Assembly (NCBI RefSeq): GCF_000472525.1
Contig: NZ_AWZT01000024.1
Location: forward strand, 1 to 64,000
Reading direction: 5' to 3'
Source of the DNA: Paraburkholderia dilworthii
GTDB lineage: Bacteria; Pseudomonadota; Gammaproteobacteria; Burkholderiales; Burkholderiaceae
Length of the DNA: 64,000 nucleotides
Numbering within the stretch: the stretch's first letter is position 1; every line of letters begins with the position of its first letter. A program made the position numbers and the translations under genes. The notes beneath the pieces are model-generated. The model was not told the DNA's origin. It did not search any database and was given only the letters and a program-made list of their open reading frames with translations. This document shows, piece by piece, positions 25,512 to 34,717 of this stretch.

Positions 25512-25841
25512 TCAGCCTGATTGCCCAACTCCCGGCTGAGTCTGCACCTCGAGCCGCGCAAGCCATGCAAGCGCTTCCCCCCGATTCGCCCCACACATTT
25601 CCATCTGCGGTTGCAGCCCCGAGCAGCACGCCGGCCGCTCAGGTCTACCGAAGATCGCGCAGCGCAAATCGTCGCCGAGTTGCACGCAACGCACGCCCGC
25701 AGGCTTACCGTTCGGCATGCCTGGAATCGGACTCGAAATCGACGGCGCGATACAGCACGCGCCGCAATCGGGGCGGCACGCATGATCGGCCACATCGAAC
25801 GGAGACTCGCGTTTCGTAACGCGATTGCGCACATCATTCAC
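25512..25841 (-). CDS. YkgJ-family cysteine cluster protein
   Basis: A 109-aa protein of the YkgJ (UPF0153) family, thought to bind zinc or an iron-sulfur cluster. The pattern C-x3-C-x2-C-C is visible in ACRPDCGACCIAPSIS, followed by GVRCVQLGDDLRCAIFGRPERPACC and the last Cys in EMCGAN. The frame is open far upstream, but the extension overlaps hemN's upstream DNA and is not family-like. I start it at the GTG at 25841, with AGGA 9 nt upstream. An out-of-frame ATG pair nearby could mislead gene callers. It is divergent from hemN. Confidence 0.75.
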   Translation of the reverse strand: MNDVRNRVTKRESPFDVADHACRPDCGACCIAPSISSPIPGMPNGKPAGVRCVQLGDDLRCAIFGRPERPACCSGLQPQMEMCGANRGEALAWLARLEVQTQPGVGQSG

Positions 25842-26063
25842 GACACGTTTTCCTGAATTCGAAGAGAAGCGCGCGAGCGCCAGACCCGCATTGTGCCACC
25901 GTGCCGCGTGCGACCTTTTTACACAATCCGGCGCATGGCCGGTCACGTAAACTCGACCGGACTCCAAGGCCACGCGCCAGAGGCGCCCGCGCTCTTCATT
26001 CATCATTGCGGAAGCAGCCGGGCTCCGCCTCTTCCGAGGTGGCCATCCAATAATGAGCCCCTC

Positions 26064-27449
26064 ATGACCACCGTCAATTCGCTGTTTCGCCCCGACCTGC
26101 TCGCCAAGTACAGCGCGAACGGCCCACGCTATACGTCCTATCCCACTGCCCTTCAGTTCCGCGACGACTTCCAGTCCGCCGATTATCTTCGTGCCGCAGC
26201 CGACCCCGGCGCGTCGGCCACCGACCTCTCGCTGTACTTCCACATCCCGTTCTGCGACACGGTTTGCTTCTACTGCGGCTGCAACAAGGTCGCGACCAAG
26301 AACCGCGCTCATGCGCGTCCCTATCTCGAATACCTGAAGCGCGAAATGGCCTTGCAGGCAGCATGTTTCGATACGCATCGACCGGTGTCGCAATTGCATC
26401 TGGGCGGCGGCACGCCGACGTTCATGTCGCACGACGAAATGGCGGAACTGATGGACGCGGCCCGCGAGCACTTCAGCTTGTTACCCGACGACCAGGCCGA
26501 ATATTCGATCGAAGTCGATCCGCGCGAAGCATCGCCCGAGACCATCGCGCATCTGCGCAAGCTGGGCTTCAATCGCCTGAGTCTCGGTGTGCAGGATTTC
26601 GATCCGCTCGTGCAGCAGGCCATCAACCGCATTCAGCCGCTCGATATGACCGCCTCGGTCATGCAGGCCGCGCGGCATACGGGCTTCCACTCGATTGGCG
26701 TCGATCTGATCTACGGGCTACCGCATCAAACGGTGGAGAGCTTCACTCGTACGCTCGATACGATGATCGAACTTGCGCCCGATCGCCTCTCGGTGTTCGC
26801 ATATGCGCACATGCCGCAGCTCTTCAAGATGCAACGTCAGATGGACGCCGCCACGTTGCCCTCACCTGCAACGCGGCTCGCAATTTTGCAACGGGTGGTC
26901 GAGCGTCTGACGGCTGCAGGCTACGTCTACATCGGCATGGATCACTTCGCGCTGCCTACCGATGAGCTCGCGCGCGCGCAGGAACAGCGGACCTTGCATC
27001 GCAACTTCCAGGGCTACAGCACGCGCGCGGAATGCGACCTGATCGGCTTTGGCGCGTCGTCGATCGGCAAGGTCGGCGACGTCTACGCGCAAAACGCGAA
27101 AGACCTGCCCACATACGGCGCGGCAATCGGCGCAGGCAAGCTCGCGATCACGCGCGGCATACGCCTGACTGCCGACGATCGTCTGCGCCGCGATGTCATC
27201 ACACAGCTAATGTGCAATCTGGAATTGCGCTTCAATGAATTCGAAGCCATGTACGGCATCCGCTTCGCCGATACGTTCGAGCCCGAACTCGAACGCTTGC
27301 GCGGCTTCGAGCAGGATGGCCTCGTGTCGCTGACCAACCGCAAGCTCGAAGTTCGGACGGCTGGGCGCATGCTCGTGCGGAACATCGCAATGGTGTTCGA
27401 CCGCTATCTTGGCCAGCAGACGCTCGAACGATTTTCCCGCACCGTTTGA
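26064..27449 (+). CDS. hemN: Oxygen-independent coproporphyrinogen III oxidase
   Basis: A 461-aa radical SAM enzyme that decarboxylates coproporphyrinogen III to protoporphyrinogen IX without oxygen. The 4Fe-4S cysteines are C64, C68 and C71 in FHIPFCDTVCFYCGCNK, and the extra Cys73 typical of HemN follows. GGGTPTF (SAM binding) and the HemN C-terminal domain with RLGEF-like segments are present. The length matches true HemN rather than the shorter HemW. The ATG at 26064 gives the family N-terminus; the longer frame does not. Control by oxygen via an FNR-type regulator is expected, but I saw no clear box. Confidence 0.96.
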   Translation: MTTVNSLFRPDLLAKYSANGPRYTSYPTALQFRDDFQSADYLRAAADPGASATDLSLYFHIPFCDTVCFYCGCNKVATKNRAHARPYLEYLKREMALQAACFDTHRPVSQLHLGGGTPTFMSHDEMAELMDAAREHFSLLPDDQAEYSIEVDPREASPETIAHLRKLGFNRLSLGVQDFDPLVQQAINRIQPLDMTASVMQAARHTGFHSIGVDLIYGLPHQTVESFTRTLDTMIELAPDRLSVFAYAHMPQLFKMQRQMDAATLPSPATRLAILQRVVERLTAAGYVYIGMDHFALPTDELARAQEQRTLHRNFQGYSTRAECDLIGFGASSIGKVGDVYAQNAKDLPTYGAAIGAGKLAITRGIRLTADDRLRRDVITQLMCNLELRFNEFEAMYGIRFADTFEPELERLRGFEQDGLVSLTNRKLEVRTAGRMLVRNIAMVFDRYLGQQTLERFSRTV

Positions 27450-27555
27450 CGGCATGGCCGACGGCGGCTGCAACCGGCTTGCCCGTCGTCGAATTTTCGG
27501 CCATAATCTGCGTCTTCGCCGCGCACCAGCTTTAAATGCGCGCGCCGCAAGACCT

Positions 27556-27640
27556 GCCCAGGTGGTGAAATTGGTAGACGCAGGGGACTCAAAATCCCCC
27601 GCCGCAAGGCGTGCCGGTTCGATTCCGGCCCTGGGCACCA
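27556..27640 (+). tRNA. tRNA-Leu(CAA)
   Basis: An 85-nt class II tRNA with encoded CCA. Acceptor stem GCCCAGG/CCTGGGC, anticodon stem GGGGA/TCCCC with the loop CTCAAAA (anticodon CAA), long variable arm CGCCGCAAGGCGT and T-loop GTTCGATTC. A -10-like CATAAT lies upstream near 27502, and a terminator follows. Confidence 0.97.
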
Positions 27641-27670
27641 AACACTTATGTAGTCAGCCGCAAGATGTAT

Positions 27671-27709
27671 CGCAAACCCGCGCAAGCCAAACGCTTCGCG
27701 GGTTTTTGC
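27671..27709 (+). terminator. Intrinsic terminator after tRNA-Leu
   Basis: CAAACCCGCG and CGCGGGTTTTTG pair across a 14-nt loop, with a T5 tract. Confidence 0.75.
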
Positions 27710-27714
27710 TTTTT

Positions 27715-27974
27715 GGCGGCGGCTCACGCCGGTGTCGCGTGGCCGCATCGCGGAACCCGGCCGTCTCCAGGAGCCTGTCGTCTCCAATTCGTGCCGGCCA
27801 CGTCGGGAAGTCTACCGTCGCGATCTCGCGCGAAGCCGCGTCGCGAAAGCGAGTCGTCTCGGTCTCGTGCGACGCCGCGTGGAGGAAACGAATCGTCCAC
27901 ACACTGCCTAACGCACTGCCAAACAGACCATCGCACGCGGGCCGCGCGAACTGTCTGCGCGGCGCAATCCCACC
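27715..27974. repeat. Degenerate ~40-bp repeats in a gene-free stretch
   Basis: About 260 bp without a credible gene. On the minus strand, at least two units (around 27905-27865 and 27864-27825) share the pattern GACGA-TCG-TTTC...ACGCGGC-TCGC-CGAGA. One or two more diverged units follow towards 27740. They create short repetitive ORFs (GFRDAATRH / TRFRDAASR) that I do not accept as genes. Confidence 0.5.
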
Positions 27975-29390
27975 CTAGCGCCCCACCACCCGCGCCGTCC
28001 CATGCGCCGCCGCGCGACGACGCTTGAACGCATAACCCGCCCACATCACCGCAAGCCAGAGCGGCACGAGCCACACGGAAACCGACAGGCCCGGCGTCAT
28101 CGCGAGAATCACGAGGATCAGCGCCATGAACGCGAGACAGATCCAGTTGCTGACGGGAAACCAGAACGACTTGAAGACGAGCGTCTCGCCCGCCGCGACC
28201 ATCGCCCGGCGCGACTTCAGATGCGTCAAGCTGATCAACGCCCAGTTCAACACGAGCGCGGCGACGACGAGCGCCATCAGCAGGCCGAGCGCTTCGGCGG
28301 GAATCAGATAGTTGACGATCACACAGGTGAACGTGGCCAGCGCCGACAGACCGATCGCCATATACGGCACGCCGCGCCGGTCGACCTTCATCAGCGCGCG
28401 CGGGGCATTGCCCTGTTCCGCGAGGCCATAGAGCATGCGGCTATTCGCATAGACGCCGCTGTTGTACACCGATAGCGCCGCAGTCAGCACCACCACATTG
28501 AGAACGTTGGCGGTCAGCGTCGAACCGATCTGCGAGAAGATCATCACGAACGGGCTGCCGCCGGCCGCGACCTGGTTCCACGGATACAGCGACAGCAGCA
28601 CCGCGAGCGAGCAGATGTAAAAAATCAGAATCCGGTAGATGACCTGGTTCACTGCCTTCGGAATGCTCTTTTGCGGCTCGTCCGCCTCGGCCGCCGTGAT
28701 GCCGATCAGTTCCAGTCCGCCGAACGAAAACATGATGACCGCGAGCATCGTGAAGAGCCCATGAAACCCATGCGGGAAGAATCCGCCATGACTCCACAGA
28801 TTGCTGATCGATGCTTGCGGACCGCCATGACCGCTAACGAGCAGATAACCGCCGAACAGGATCATGCCAATCACTGCCACGACCTTGATGATCGCAAACC
28901 AGAATTCGGTCTCGCCGTAGGCTTTCACGTTCGCCAGGTTGATCGCGTTGATTCCCGCGAAGCAGACGAGCGCCGAAACCCACGTCGGCACGCCCGGCCA
29001 CCAGTAGTGGACGTAGGTGCCGACCGCCGTCAATTCGGCCATGCTGACGAGCACGTATAGCACCCAGTAGTTCCAGCCCGACAGGAAACCGGGAAAGTCG
29101 CCCCAATACTTGTACGCGAAGTGGCTAAACGAGCCGGCCACCGGTTCCTGCGCAACCATTTCGCCTAACTGCCGCATGATCATGAACGCGATGATGCCGC
29201 CGATGGCATAGCCGAGAATCATCGAGGGGCCCGCGGCCTGCAACACGCTCGCCGAGCCAAGAAAGAGGCCGGTGCCGATCGCGCCGCCCAATGCAATGAG
29301 CTGGATATGGCGATTCTTGAGCCCGCGCTTCAGGCCGTCTTGCTGTAGTGCATTGTCCAAATTGCGCCCCAGTGTATGGATGTCGATCAC
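27975..29390 (-). CDS. APC-superfamily amino-acid permease (AAT family)
   Basis: A 471-aa permease with 12 hydrophobic helices, of the AroP/PheP/GabP/ProY group that imports amino acids with protons. The N-terminal RGLKNRHIQLIALGGAIGTGLFLGSASVLQAAGPS is the family signature, and ELTAVGTYVHYWWP and TAAEADEPQKSIPKAVNQVIYRI follow. There is no ATG in the right place. The likeliest starts are the GTG at 29390 (VIDIHTLGRNLDNALQ) or a TTG at 29360; the frame is open to 30053, but that part overlaps the hydrolase gene on the other strand and is not coding-like. The substrate is undecided. Confidence 0.85.
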   Translation of the reverse strand: MIDIHTLGRNLDNALQQDGLKRGLKNRHIQLIALGGAIGTGLFLGSASVLQAAGPSMILGYAIGGIIAFMIMRQLGEMVAQEPVAGSFSHFAYKYWGDFPGFLSGWNYWVLYVLVSMAELTAVGTYVHYWWPGVPTWVSALVCFAGINAINLANVKAYGETEFWFAIIKVVAVIGMILFGGYLLVSGHGGPQASISNLWSHGGFFPHGFHGLFTMLAVIMFSFGGLELIGITAAEADEPQKSIPKAVNQVIYRILIFYICSLAVLLSLYPWNQVAAGGSPFVMIFSQIGSTLTANVLNVVVLTAALSVYNSGVYANSRMLYGLAEQGNAPRALMKVDRRGVPYMAIGLSALATFTCVIVNYLIPAEALGLLMALVVAALVLNWALISLTHLKSRRAMVAAGETLVFKSFWFPVSNWICLAFMALILVILAMTPGLSVSVWLVPLWLAVMWAGYAFKRRRAAAHGTARVVGR

Positions 29391-29573
29391 CCGACCGGAC
29401 TTGTGGTCCGCCCCGGCAGAACCTGAAATTTTACCTCGGCCGATATTACCCAAATACTGGTACCAACCCGCCCTTCGTTCTGCGCCGCACCGAGGTGCGA
29501 GGATAGTGATTGTCACTGCTGTGCGGCTTCGGTATGTTGCCGTAGTCGGGTTTTCCGCTTCTGGAGATTCAAC

Positions 29574-30554
29574 ATGTCGCCCAAACGCCTGCTTTGCGCC
29601 GCTGTCCTGTCTCTCTGTTTTGGGGGCCCCGCCGCATTCGCGCAGAACGTCACGCCGAATCCGGCGCCAGAGCCCGCAGCGACTGCCGCGCCGGCCGCCG
29701 TGCCCACGCCCGAACCCGCCGCGGAGCCTGCCGATACCGCCGCCCCGCCGGCCACCCAGGCGAGCCCAGCCGCAGCGCCTTCTCCAGATTCCGCTGCGGC
29801 CACCGCGCCGCCCTCTAAAGCGGCTGCCGCGCAGCCCGCCATTGCGCCGATATCTGGCCCGGTGCGCAACGTCGTACTGGTTCACGGCGCGTTCGTCGAC
29901 GGCTCCAGCTGGAACGGCGTCGTCGCGAAACTTCAACAGAAGGGCTACCGCGTGAGTTCGGTGCAAAACCCGCTGACCTCGCTCGCCGACGACGTCGCCG
30001 CGACACGCCGCGTGCTTGCTCGCCAGCAAGGTCCGACGATGCTCGTCGGGCACTCGTGGGGCGGCGTCGTGATCACCGAAGCCGGCGCGAATGCGCCGAA
30101 CGTCGCCGGCCTCGTGTATGTGGCGGCGATTGCGCCGGATTTACACGAGTCGACGATGGACCTGATGAAGCGCGCTGCGCCGATGCCGGCGGGTCAAGGC
30201 ATCGTCAAGGATGCGAGCGGTTTTCTGTGGCTCGACCGCGGCAAGTACCACGCCGATTTCGCCGCCGACGTCCCCGAGAATCTGACGCGCGTGCTGTCCG
30301 CGGCGCAAGTGCCGATCGCCGCCAAAGCTTTCGGCGAAACGGTGAGTCAGGTGGCGTGGAAAGAGAAGCCGTCGTGGTATGTGCTGACGACGAAAGACCG
30401 CGCGGTGTCGCCGGATATCGAGAGATTCATGGCCGAGCGGATGGGCGCCAAGATCGTGCCCATTGCATCGAGCCATCTGGCGCCGGTGTCGCATGCGGGC
30501 GCGATTGCGGACGTGATCGACCGCGCCGCGCGAGAGTTGAGCCGGCAGCAGTAG
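29574..30554 (+). CDS. Exported alpha/beta hydrolase with an Ala/Pro linker
   Basis: A 326-aa protein. It has a signal peptide (KRLLCAAVLSLCFGGPAAFA), then about 70 residues of almost only Ala, Pro, Thr and Glu, then an alpha/beta hydrolase from about residue 97. The oxyanion region is VVLVHGAFVDGSSW, the nucleophile Ser is in GHSWGGVV, and the catalytic His is in SSHLAPVSHAG near the end. It resembles hydroxynitrile-lyase/esterase-type hydrolases fused behind a periplasmic tether. The substrate is unknown. GGAG lies 6 nt before the ATG, and it is divergent from the permease. Confidence 0.85.
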   Translation: MSPKRLLCAAVLSLCFGGPAAFAQNVTPNPAPEPAATAAPAAVPTPEPAAEPADTAAPPATQASPAAAPSPDSAAATAPPSKAAAAQPAIAPISGPVRNVVLVHGAFVDGSSWNGVVAKLQQKGYRVSSVQNPLTSLADDVAATRRVLARQQGPTMLVGHSWGGVVITEAGANAPNVAGLVYVAAIAPDLHESTMDLMKRAAPMPAGQGIVKDASGFLWLDRGKYHADFAADVPENLTRVLSAAQVPIAAKAFGETVSQVAWKEKPSWYVLTTKDRAVSPDIERFMAERMGAKIVPIASSHLAPVSHAGAIADVIDRAARELSRQQ

Positions 30555-30568
30555 CCGGGCTGCTGCTG

Positions 30569-30593
30569 CGCGCCGCTAATTGCTCGCGGCGCG
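30569..30593 (+). terminator. GC-rich hairpin after the hydrolase gene
   Basis: CGCGCCGC and GCGGCGCG with a 9-nt loop, 15 bp after the stop. There is no T-run, so termination may be weak or Rho-assisted. Confidence 0.45.
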
Positions 30594-30829
30594 TTCGCTA
30601 TGCCAATCAACTGTAGCTGCACGCAGTCGTTAATGCGTTGGGATCGCTGCCTGGATACCCGGCCCCCGACGCTTTTGGCAACGCGCTGCGATACGCTCGT
30701 CATAAACGCACCGCATAGCGATCGCCTACAGTTATCGAGCGTGACCGACACGAGGCCAATCCGTTGACTCAAGGCATCGCGTAAGGCGCGCGCGCCACCG
30801 TCAGCGTTCACCATGAGACAACGGTAAGG

Positions 30830-31663
30830 CTAACGCAGCATGAACGACATCGCGGATAAACAGTTCAGCATGCGCACCGCATGTTCAGCCGACGCCGCGC
30901 TAAAGCGCAGCGTAACCGCATCGACACGCGTGACCGTCGGCCATTGGCAGAACAGGTCGGCGAGCGCGCTCGTCTGGACGCGCAATTCGCACTCGACAGG
31001 TTTTACCGCGGCGCGCGTCGCTTGCGGCGGATGACCGTTTGCAAGATGCTGCTGCACCACCTCACGCGCAGCGCTTTCGATGGCCGCGCGAGCGCTTGCC
31101 GGCGATTGCGTGACGCCGCTCGCGTGTCCGGTCGCGCTCTTCGTCACGACAAAGCGCGCGCCCGGAAAGCGCGGCGCGGTTTCCTCGGCGAATACGTCAT
31201 CGCCGGACAAAAGCGCGACCTGTGCCCCGTAGTCTTCCGCCAGCGTGCCATACAACCCTGCCTCCCCCACCTCGGCGCCATTCAATGAAACGCGCGCGAA
31301 CGCGAAGCTGTTGATGGTATGCGCGAGAATGCCACGCGTTTGCGACATTGCGTGATAGCCGATCATGAAGACGAGCGCCGCGCCGTATTCGAGACCGGCC
31401 ATCATGCCGAGCGTGCGCGGTTTGCCGAGCACGACCTGGGCGCGTGGGTCGAGCAGATCGGGCAGCAGATTGCGAAAGCCGCCGTGCGAATCGTTGACCC
31501 ACACTTGCGTCGCGCCGCCAGCGAACGCGCCTGCAATAGCCGCGTTGGCTTCGAGCGTCATCCAGCGGCGCGCGGCTTCATATTCGCCGTTGCCCGAGCG
31601 CGTTTGCTCTGGGTGAAACACGCCCGCAATGCCTTCGATGTCGGCGGAAATAAGGACTTTCAT
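30830..31663 (-). CDS. M55-family D-aminopeptidase (DppA-type)
   Basis: A 277-aa zinc peptidase. The N-terminal MKVLISADIEGIAGVF holds the D-x-E metal ligands. VNDSHGGFRNLLPDLL and FMIGYHAM carry the His ligands. The family (Bacillus DppA) removes D-amino acids such as D-Ala from short peptides and forms a decamer. It is the last gene of the peptide operon: its ATG overlaps the stop of the DmpA-type gene by one base (TGATG). Together they would cover both D- and L-configured N-termini of imported peptides, such as peptidoglycan fragments, which is inference from context. Confidence 0.9.
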   Translation of the reverse strand: MKVLISADIEGIAGVFHPEQTRSGNGEYEAARRWMTLEANAAIAGAFAGGATQVWVNDSHGGFRNLLPDLLDPRAQVVLGKPRTLGMMAGLEYGAALVFMIGYHAMSQTRGILAHTINSFAFARVSLNGAEVGEAGLYGTLAEDYGAQVALLSGDDVFAEETAPRFPGARFVVTKSATGHASGVTQSPASARAAIESAAREVVQQHLANGHPPQATRAAVKPVECELRVQTSALADLFCQWPTVTRVDAVTLRFSAASAEHAVRMLNCLSAMSFMLR

Positions 31664-32775
31664 CAGCACGTTTTCTTCAGTAAATGCGCGAGGTCGGGAA
31701 CGCTCTCGTGCAGTGATAGCCGTCGATGCCCTTCGCGGCCGCTCACGGATTCCGCGCTCCACAAGGCATCGAGAATCGCCTGCTCGACGCTGTCGGCGCA
31801 CGCGCGAAAAAGCGCGTCCATGTGTTGATCGGCAAGCAGAGGCGGCAACGAAATGAATGCGGCAGAATGCGGGACTGTGTAGGCCGTCGAAAACGCGAGC
31901 GCAATGTCGCCGCTGCCGTGGCCATAGACTGAACCCGTGCGGGCAAGACCCGCGGCCGCGCGCAACGACAGGCGCTTGAGTTGGCGCGCGTCGAGCGGTG
32001 CGTCTGTGGCGACGATCATGATGATCGAGCCTTGCTCGGGCTTCGTGATATTTGCCGCCGGTTCTGCGCTCGCTGTCGCCGCGCGCTGAGCAAGCATGCG
32101 CCCAAGCGGAGTGCCGTCGACCATCAGCATCGGCAAACGGCCAAAGTTCGCAAGCACAAGCGCCCCAACCGTGTAAGCGCGGCCCGCGATTTCCACGACG
32201 CGCGAAGCACTGCCGATGCCGCCCTTCAGATCGAAGCACGACATGCCGCGCCCTGCTCCGACCGACCCGCTCGCGACGCTTGTATTTGCAGCCCCGTAGG
32301 CTTCGTTGAAATGCTGCTCGCTGATGGCCAACGCCTGAACATCGTTCAGGTATCCGTCATTGCATTCGAACACGAGCGGATTGACGGTCGGCCACTCGCG
32401 TCCAATGCGCGGATTAGCGTTAATGGGCGCGCGAATCTGCGCCTGCGCCACAGCAGGCACACTAAACGTATTGGTCAACGCAATCGGCGTTTCGAGGGTG
32501 CCGAGCTCTTCTATCTGCACGAGCCCGACGCTCTTGCCGAAGCCGTTGATCACCGACGACGCCGCCGGCACCTTGTCCAGAAACGGGTCGCCCGCATGCG
32601 GGCGAATCACGGTCACGCCGGTTTGTATCGCGCCTTCAGCGAGCGTGCAGTGCCCGACGGTGACGCCCTGTACATCCGCAATCGTACCCAGCGGGCCGCT
32701 CGGCAACTCGCCGATATGCGGCGCGTTTTGTGAACCTGGCAAGCTTTGCGACTGCGGCAACTGTGCGGAACTCAT
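31663..32775 (-). CDS. P1/S58-family aminopeptidase (DmpA-type)
   Basis: A 370-aa self-processing Ntn-type peptidase of the DmpA (L-aminopeptidase/D-esterase) and beta-peptidyl aminopeptidase family. Recognisable parts are the N-terminal NAPHIGELPSGPLGTIADVQGVTVGH, GRGMSCFDLKGGIGSASRVVEI, GALVLANFGRL and the C-terminal GHGSGDIALAFSTAY. It would be made as a precursor and cleaved into two chains. It overlaps the upstream permease by 4 bp (ATGA) and the downstream M55 gene by one base, so it is tightly coupled to transport. Substrates are likely short peptides with Gly/Ala or beta-amino-acid N-termini. Confidence 0.9.
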   Translation of the reverse strand: MSSAQLPQSQSLPGSQNAPHIGELPSGPLGTIADVQGVTVGHCTLAEGAIQTGVTVIRPHAGDPFLDKVPAASSVINGFGKSVGLVQIEELGTLETPIALTNTFSVPAVAQAQIRAPINANPRIGREWPTVNPLVFECNDGYLNDVQALAISEQHFNEAYGAANTSVASGSVGAGRGMSCFDLKGGIGSASRVVEIAGRAYTVGALVLANFGRLPMLMVDGTPLGRMLAQRAATASAEPAANITKPEQGSIIMIVATDAPLDARQLKRLSLRAAAGLARTGSVYGHGSGDIALAFSTAYTVPHSAAFISLPPLLADQHMDALFRACADSVEQAILDALWSAESVSGREGHRRLSLHESVPDLAHLLKKTC

Positions 32776-33677
32776 GGGCGGTCGAGCTTCGGATCAAGCG
32801 CATCGCGCAAACCGTCGCCGAGCAGGTTGAACGCGAGCACCGTCAGGAAAATGGCGAGGCTCGGGAACAGCGCGATGTGCGGAGCGGTGACCATATCCGC
32901 GCGCGCTTCGTTGAGCATCGCGCCCCACTCGGGCGTCGGCGGTTGCGCGCCGAGTCCGAGAAACGACAGACTCGCGGCGGTGATGATCGACGTGCCGATA
33001 CGCATCGTGAAGTACACGACCACCGACGAGATCGTGCCCGGCAAAATATGACGCACGATGATCGTCCAATCCGACGCGCCGATACTGCGCGCCGCTTCGA
33101 TATACGTGAGTTGCTTGAGCATCAGCGTATTGCCGCGCACGAGCCGCGCGAACGCAGGAATGCTGAAAATCGCCACCGCGCAGATCACATTGATCATGCC
33201 GTTGCCGAGAATCGCCACCACGCCGATTGCGAGCAGAATGCCGGGAAACGCGAACAGCACGTCGGCCACGCGCATTGTGATGCGATCCCACCATCCTTCG
33301 TAATAGCCTGCGAGCAGCCCGAAGAACGTGCCGATCACCGCGCCGATCGCAACCGACAGAAAGCCGGCTTCGAGTGAAATACGCGAGCCCACGAGAATGC
33401 GGCTGAAAATATCGCGGCCCAATGAATCGACGCCGAACCAGTGGGCGGCAGACGGCCCTGCGTTCAGCGCGTCGTAGTCGAAGAAATTTTCCGGATCGTA
33501 GGGCACGATATGCGGCGCGGCAATCGCGACCGCAACCAGCAGCAGCACGAAAATGCCGGCGGCGAGCGCCACGTGCTGCTTGCGAAACTTGCGCCAGAAC
33601 TCACTCCACGGCGTGCGGATCGCGCGCTCGGCGCCGGATGATCTGGCCGCATCCGGCTCGGTGGCTGTCGTGCTCAT
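32772..33677 (-). CDS. Peptide ABC transporter permease (DppC/GsiD-type)
   Basis: A 301-aa permease with six membrane helices. The N-terminal domain (FWRKFRKQHVALAAGIFVLLLVAVAIAAPHIVPYDP) is typical of the C-type partner. The EAA loop reads VYIEAARSIGASDWTIIVRHILPGT. It pairs with the B-type permease 8 bp upstream. GsiD and DppC are its nearest types; the substrate could be glutathione or di-/oligopeptides. Confidence 0.92.
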   Translation of the reverse strand: MSTTATEPDAARSSGAERAIRTPWSEFWRKFRKQHVALAAGIFVLLLVAVAIAAPHIVPYDPENFFDYDALNAGPSAAHWFGVDSLGRDIFSRILVGSRISLEAGFLSVAIGAVIGTFFGLLAGYYEGWWDRITMRVADVLFAFPGILLAIGVVAILGNGMINVICAVAIFSIPAFARLVRGNTLMLKQLTYIEAARSIGASDWTIIVRHILPGTISSVVVYFTMRIGTSIITAASLSFLGLGAQPPTPEWGAMLNEARADMVTAPHIALFPSLAIFLTVLAFNLLGDGLRDALDPKLDRP

Positions 33678-33684
33678 GCGGACC

Positions 33685-34605
33685 TCACTTGAAACGGATA
33701 GTCGGATTGATCACGGCGTACATCACGTCCACGACCAGATTGATGACGATGAATTCGAGCGAGAACAACAGCACCTCGGCCTGAATCACCGGATAGTCTC
33801 GCATCGACACCGCATCCACCAGCAGGCGCCCGAGGCCCGGCCAGTTGAACACCACCTCGACCACGATCGAGCCGCCGAGCAGGAAGCCGAATTGAAGACC
33901 CATCATCGTGACGACGGGGATCATGGCGTTGCGCAGACAGTGTTTGACGATCACGAGCCGCTCGGGCACGCCCTTCGCACGCGCGGTGCGCACGAAGTCT
34001 TCGTTCATCACTTCGACGAACGATGCCCGCGTGAAGCGCGCCATTACCGCAGCGACGGCCGCGCCGAGCGTGAGCGACGGAAGGATGTAGCTCTGCCACG
34101 AGCCGTCGCCGACAATCGGCAGCCAACCGAGCTTCACCGAGAAAATTTCCATCAGCAGCATGCCGAGCGCGAACGCGGGAAACGAAATGCCCGACACCGC
34201 GAGCGTCATGCCGAGCCGGTCCGGCCAGCGGTTGCGCCACACCGCCGACACGATGCCGATGCCCATGCCGAGCACGACCGCCCACACCATGCTCGCTAGC
34301 GTGAGCAGCAGCGTCGGCATGAAGCGCTCGCCGATCTCCTCGCTAACGGGCCGCTTGCTGCGGGTGGACGTGCCGAAATCGCCGTGCGCGATCTTCACGA
34401 AGAAGTGCGCGAACTGCTGCGGCATCGGCCTGTCGAGTCCGAGGTCGGCGCGCACCAGTGCGACGGTCGCTTCGTCGGCATCGGGACCGGCGGCAAGCCG
34501 CGCCGGGTCGCCCGGCAGCAGATGCACGAACAGAAAGACCAGCACCGCGACGATGAAGAGCGTCGGCAGCAGGCCAAAGAGGCGTTTGACGATGAAGTTC
34601 AGCAT
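33685..34605 (-). CDS. Peptide ABC transporter permease (DppB/GsiC-type)
   Basis: A 306-aa permease beginning MLNFIVKRLFGLLPTLFIVAVLVFLFVHLLPGDPA, the classic B-type start. The EAA loop is FVRTARAKGVPERLVIVKHCLRNAMIPVVTM. About six helices are present. It follows the binding-protein gene across a hairpin-containing 112-bp gap and is 8 bp from the next permease. Confidence 0.92.
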   Translation of the reverse strand: MLNFIVKRLFGLLPTLFIVAVLVFLFVHLLPGDPARLAAGPDADEATVALVRADLGLDRPMPQQFAHFFVKIAHGDFGTSTRSKRPVSEEIGERFMPTLLLTLASMVWAVVLGMGIGIVSAVWRNRWPDRLGMTLAVSGISFPAFALGMLLMEIFSVKLGWLPIVGDGSWQSYILPSLTLGAAVAAVMARFTRASFVEVMNEDFVRTARAKGVPERLVIVKHCLRNAMIPVVTMMGLQFGFLLGGSIVVEVVFNWPGLGRLLVDAVSMRDYPVIQAEVLLFSLEFIVINLVVDVMYAVINPTIRFK

Positions 34606-34663
34606 TCAAGCTCAATCCGGCAATGATGCGGGCAACGAGGTTTCATGTACGGCAGCAACGCGA

Positions 34664-34709
34664 GCGCCATGTCCCACATGTTCGTGGAGCAACACGCAGG
34701 ACATGGCGC
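34664..34709 (-). terminator. Intercistronic hairpin between binding protein and permease
   Basis: GCGCCATGTCC (34664-34674) and GGACATGGCGC (34699-34709) form a perfect 11-bp stem with a 24-nt loop. There is no T-run. Such hairpins commonly protect the upstream binding-protein message, or lower downstream expression. Confidence 0.6.
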
Positions 34710-34717
34710 GCGGCTCA

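Noticed and set aside
29391..30053. N-terminal extension of the amino-acid permease
   Set aside because: It is antisense to the exported hydrolase, Gly/Arg-rich, and precedes the conserved permease N-terminus.
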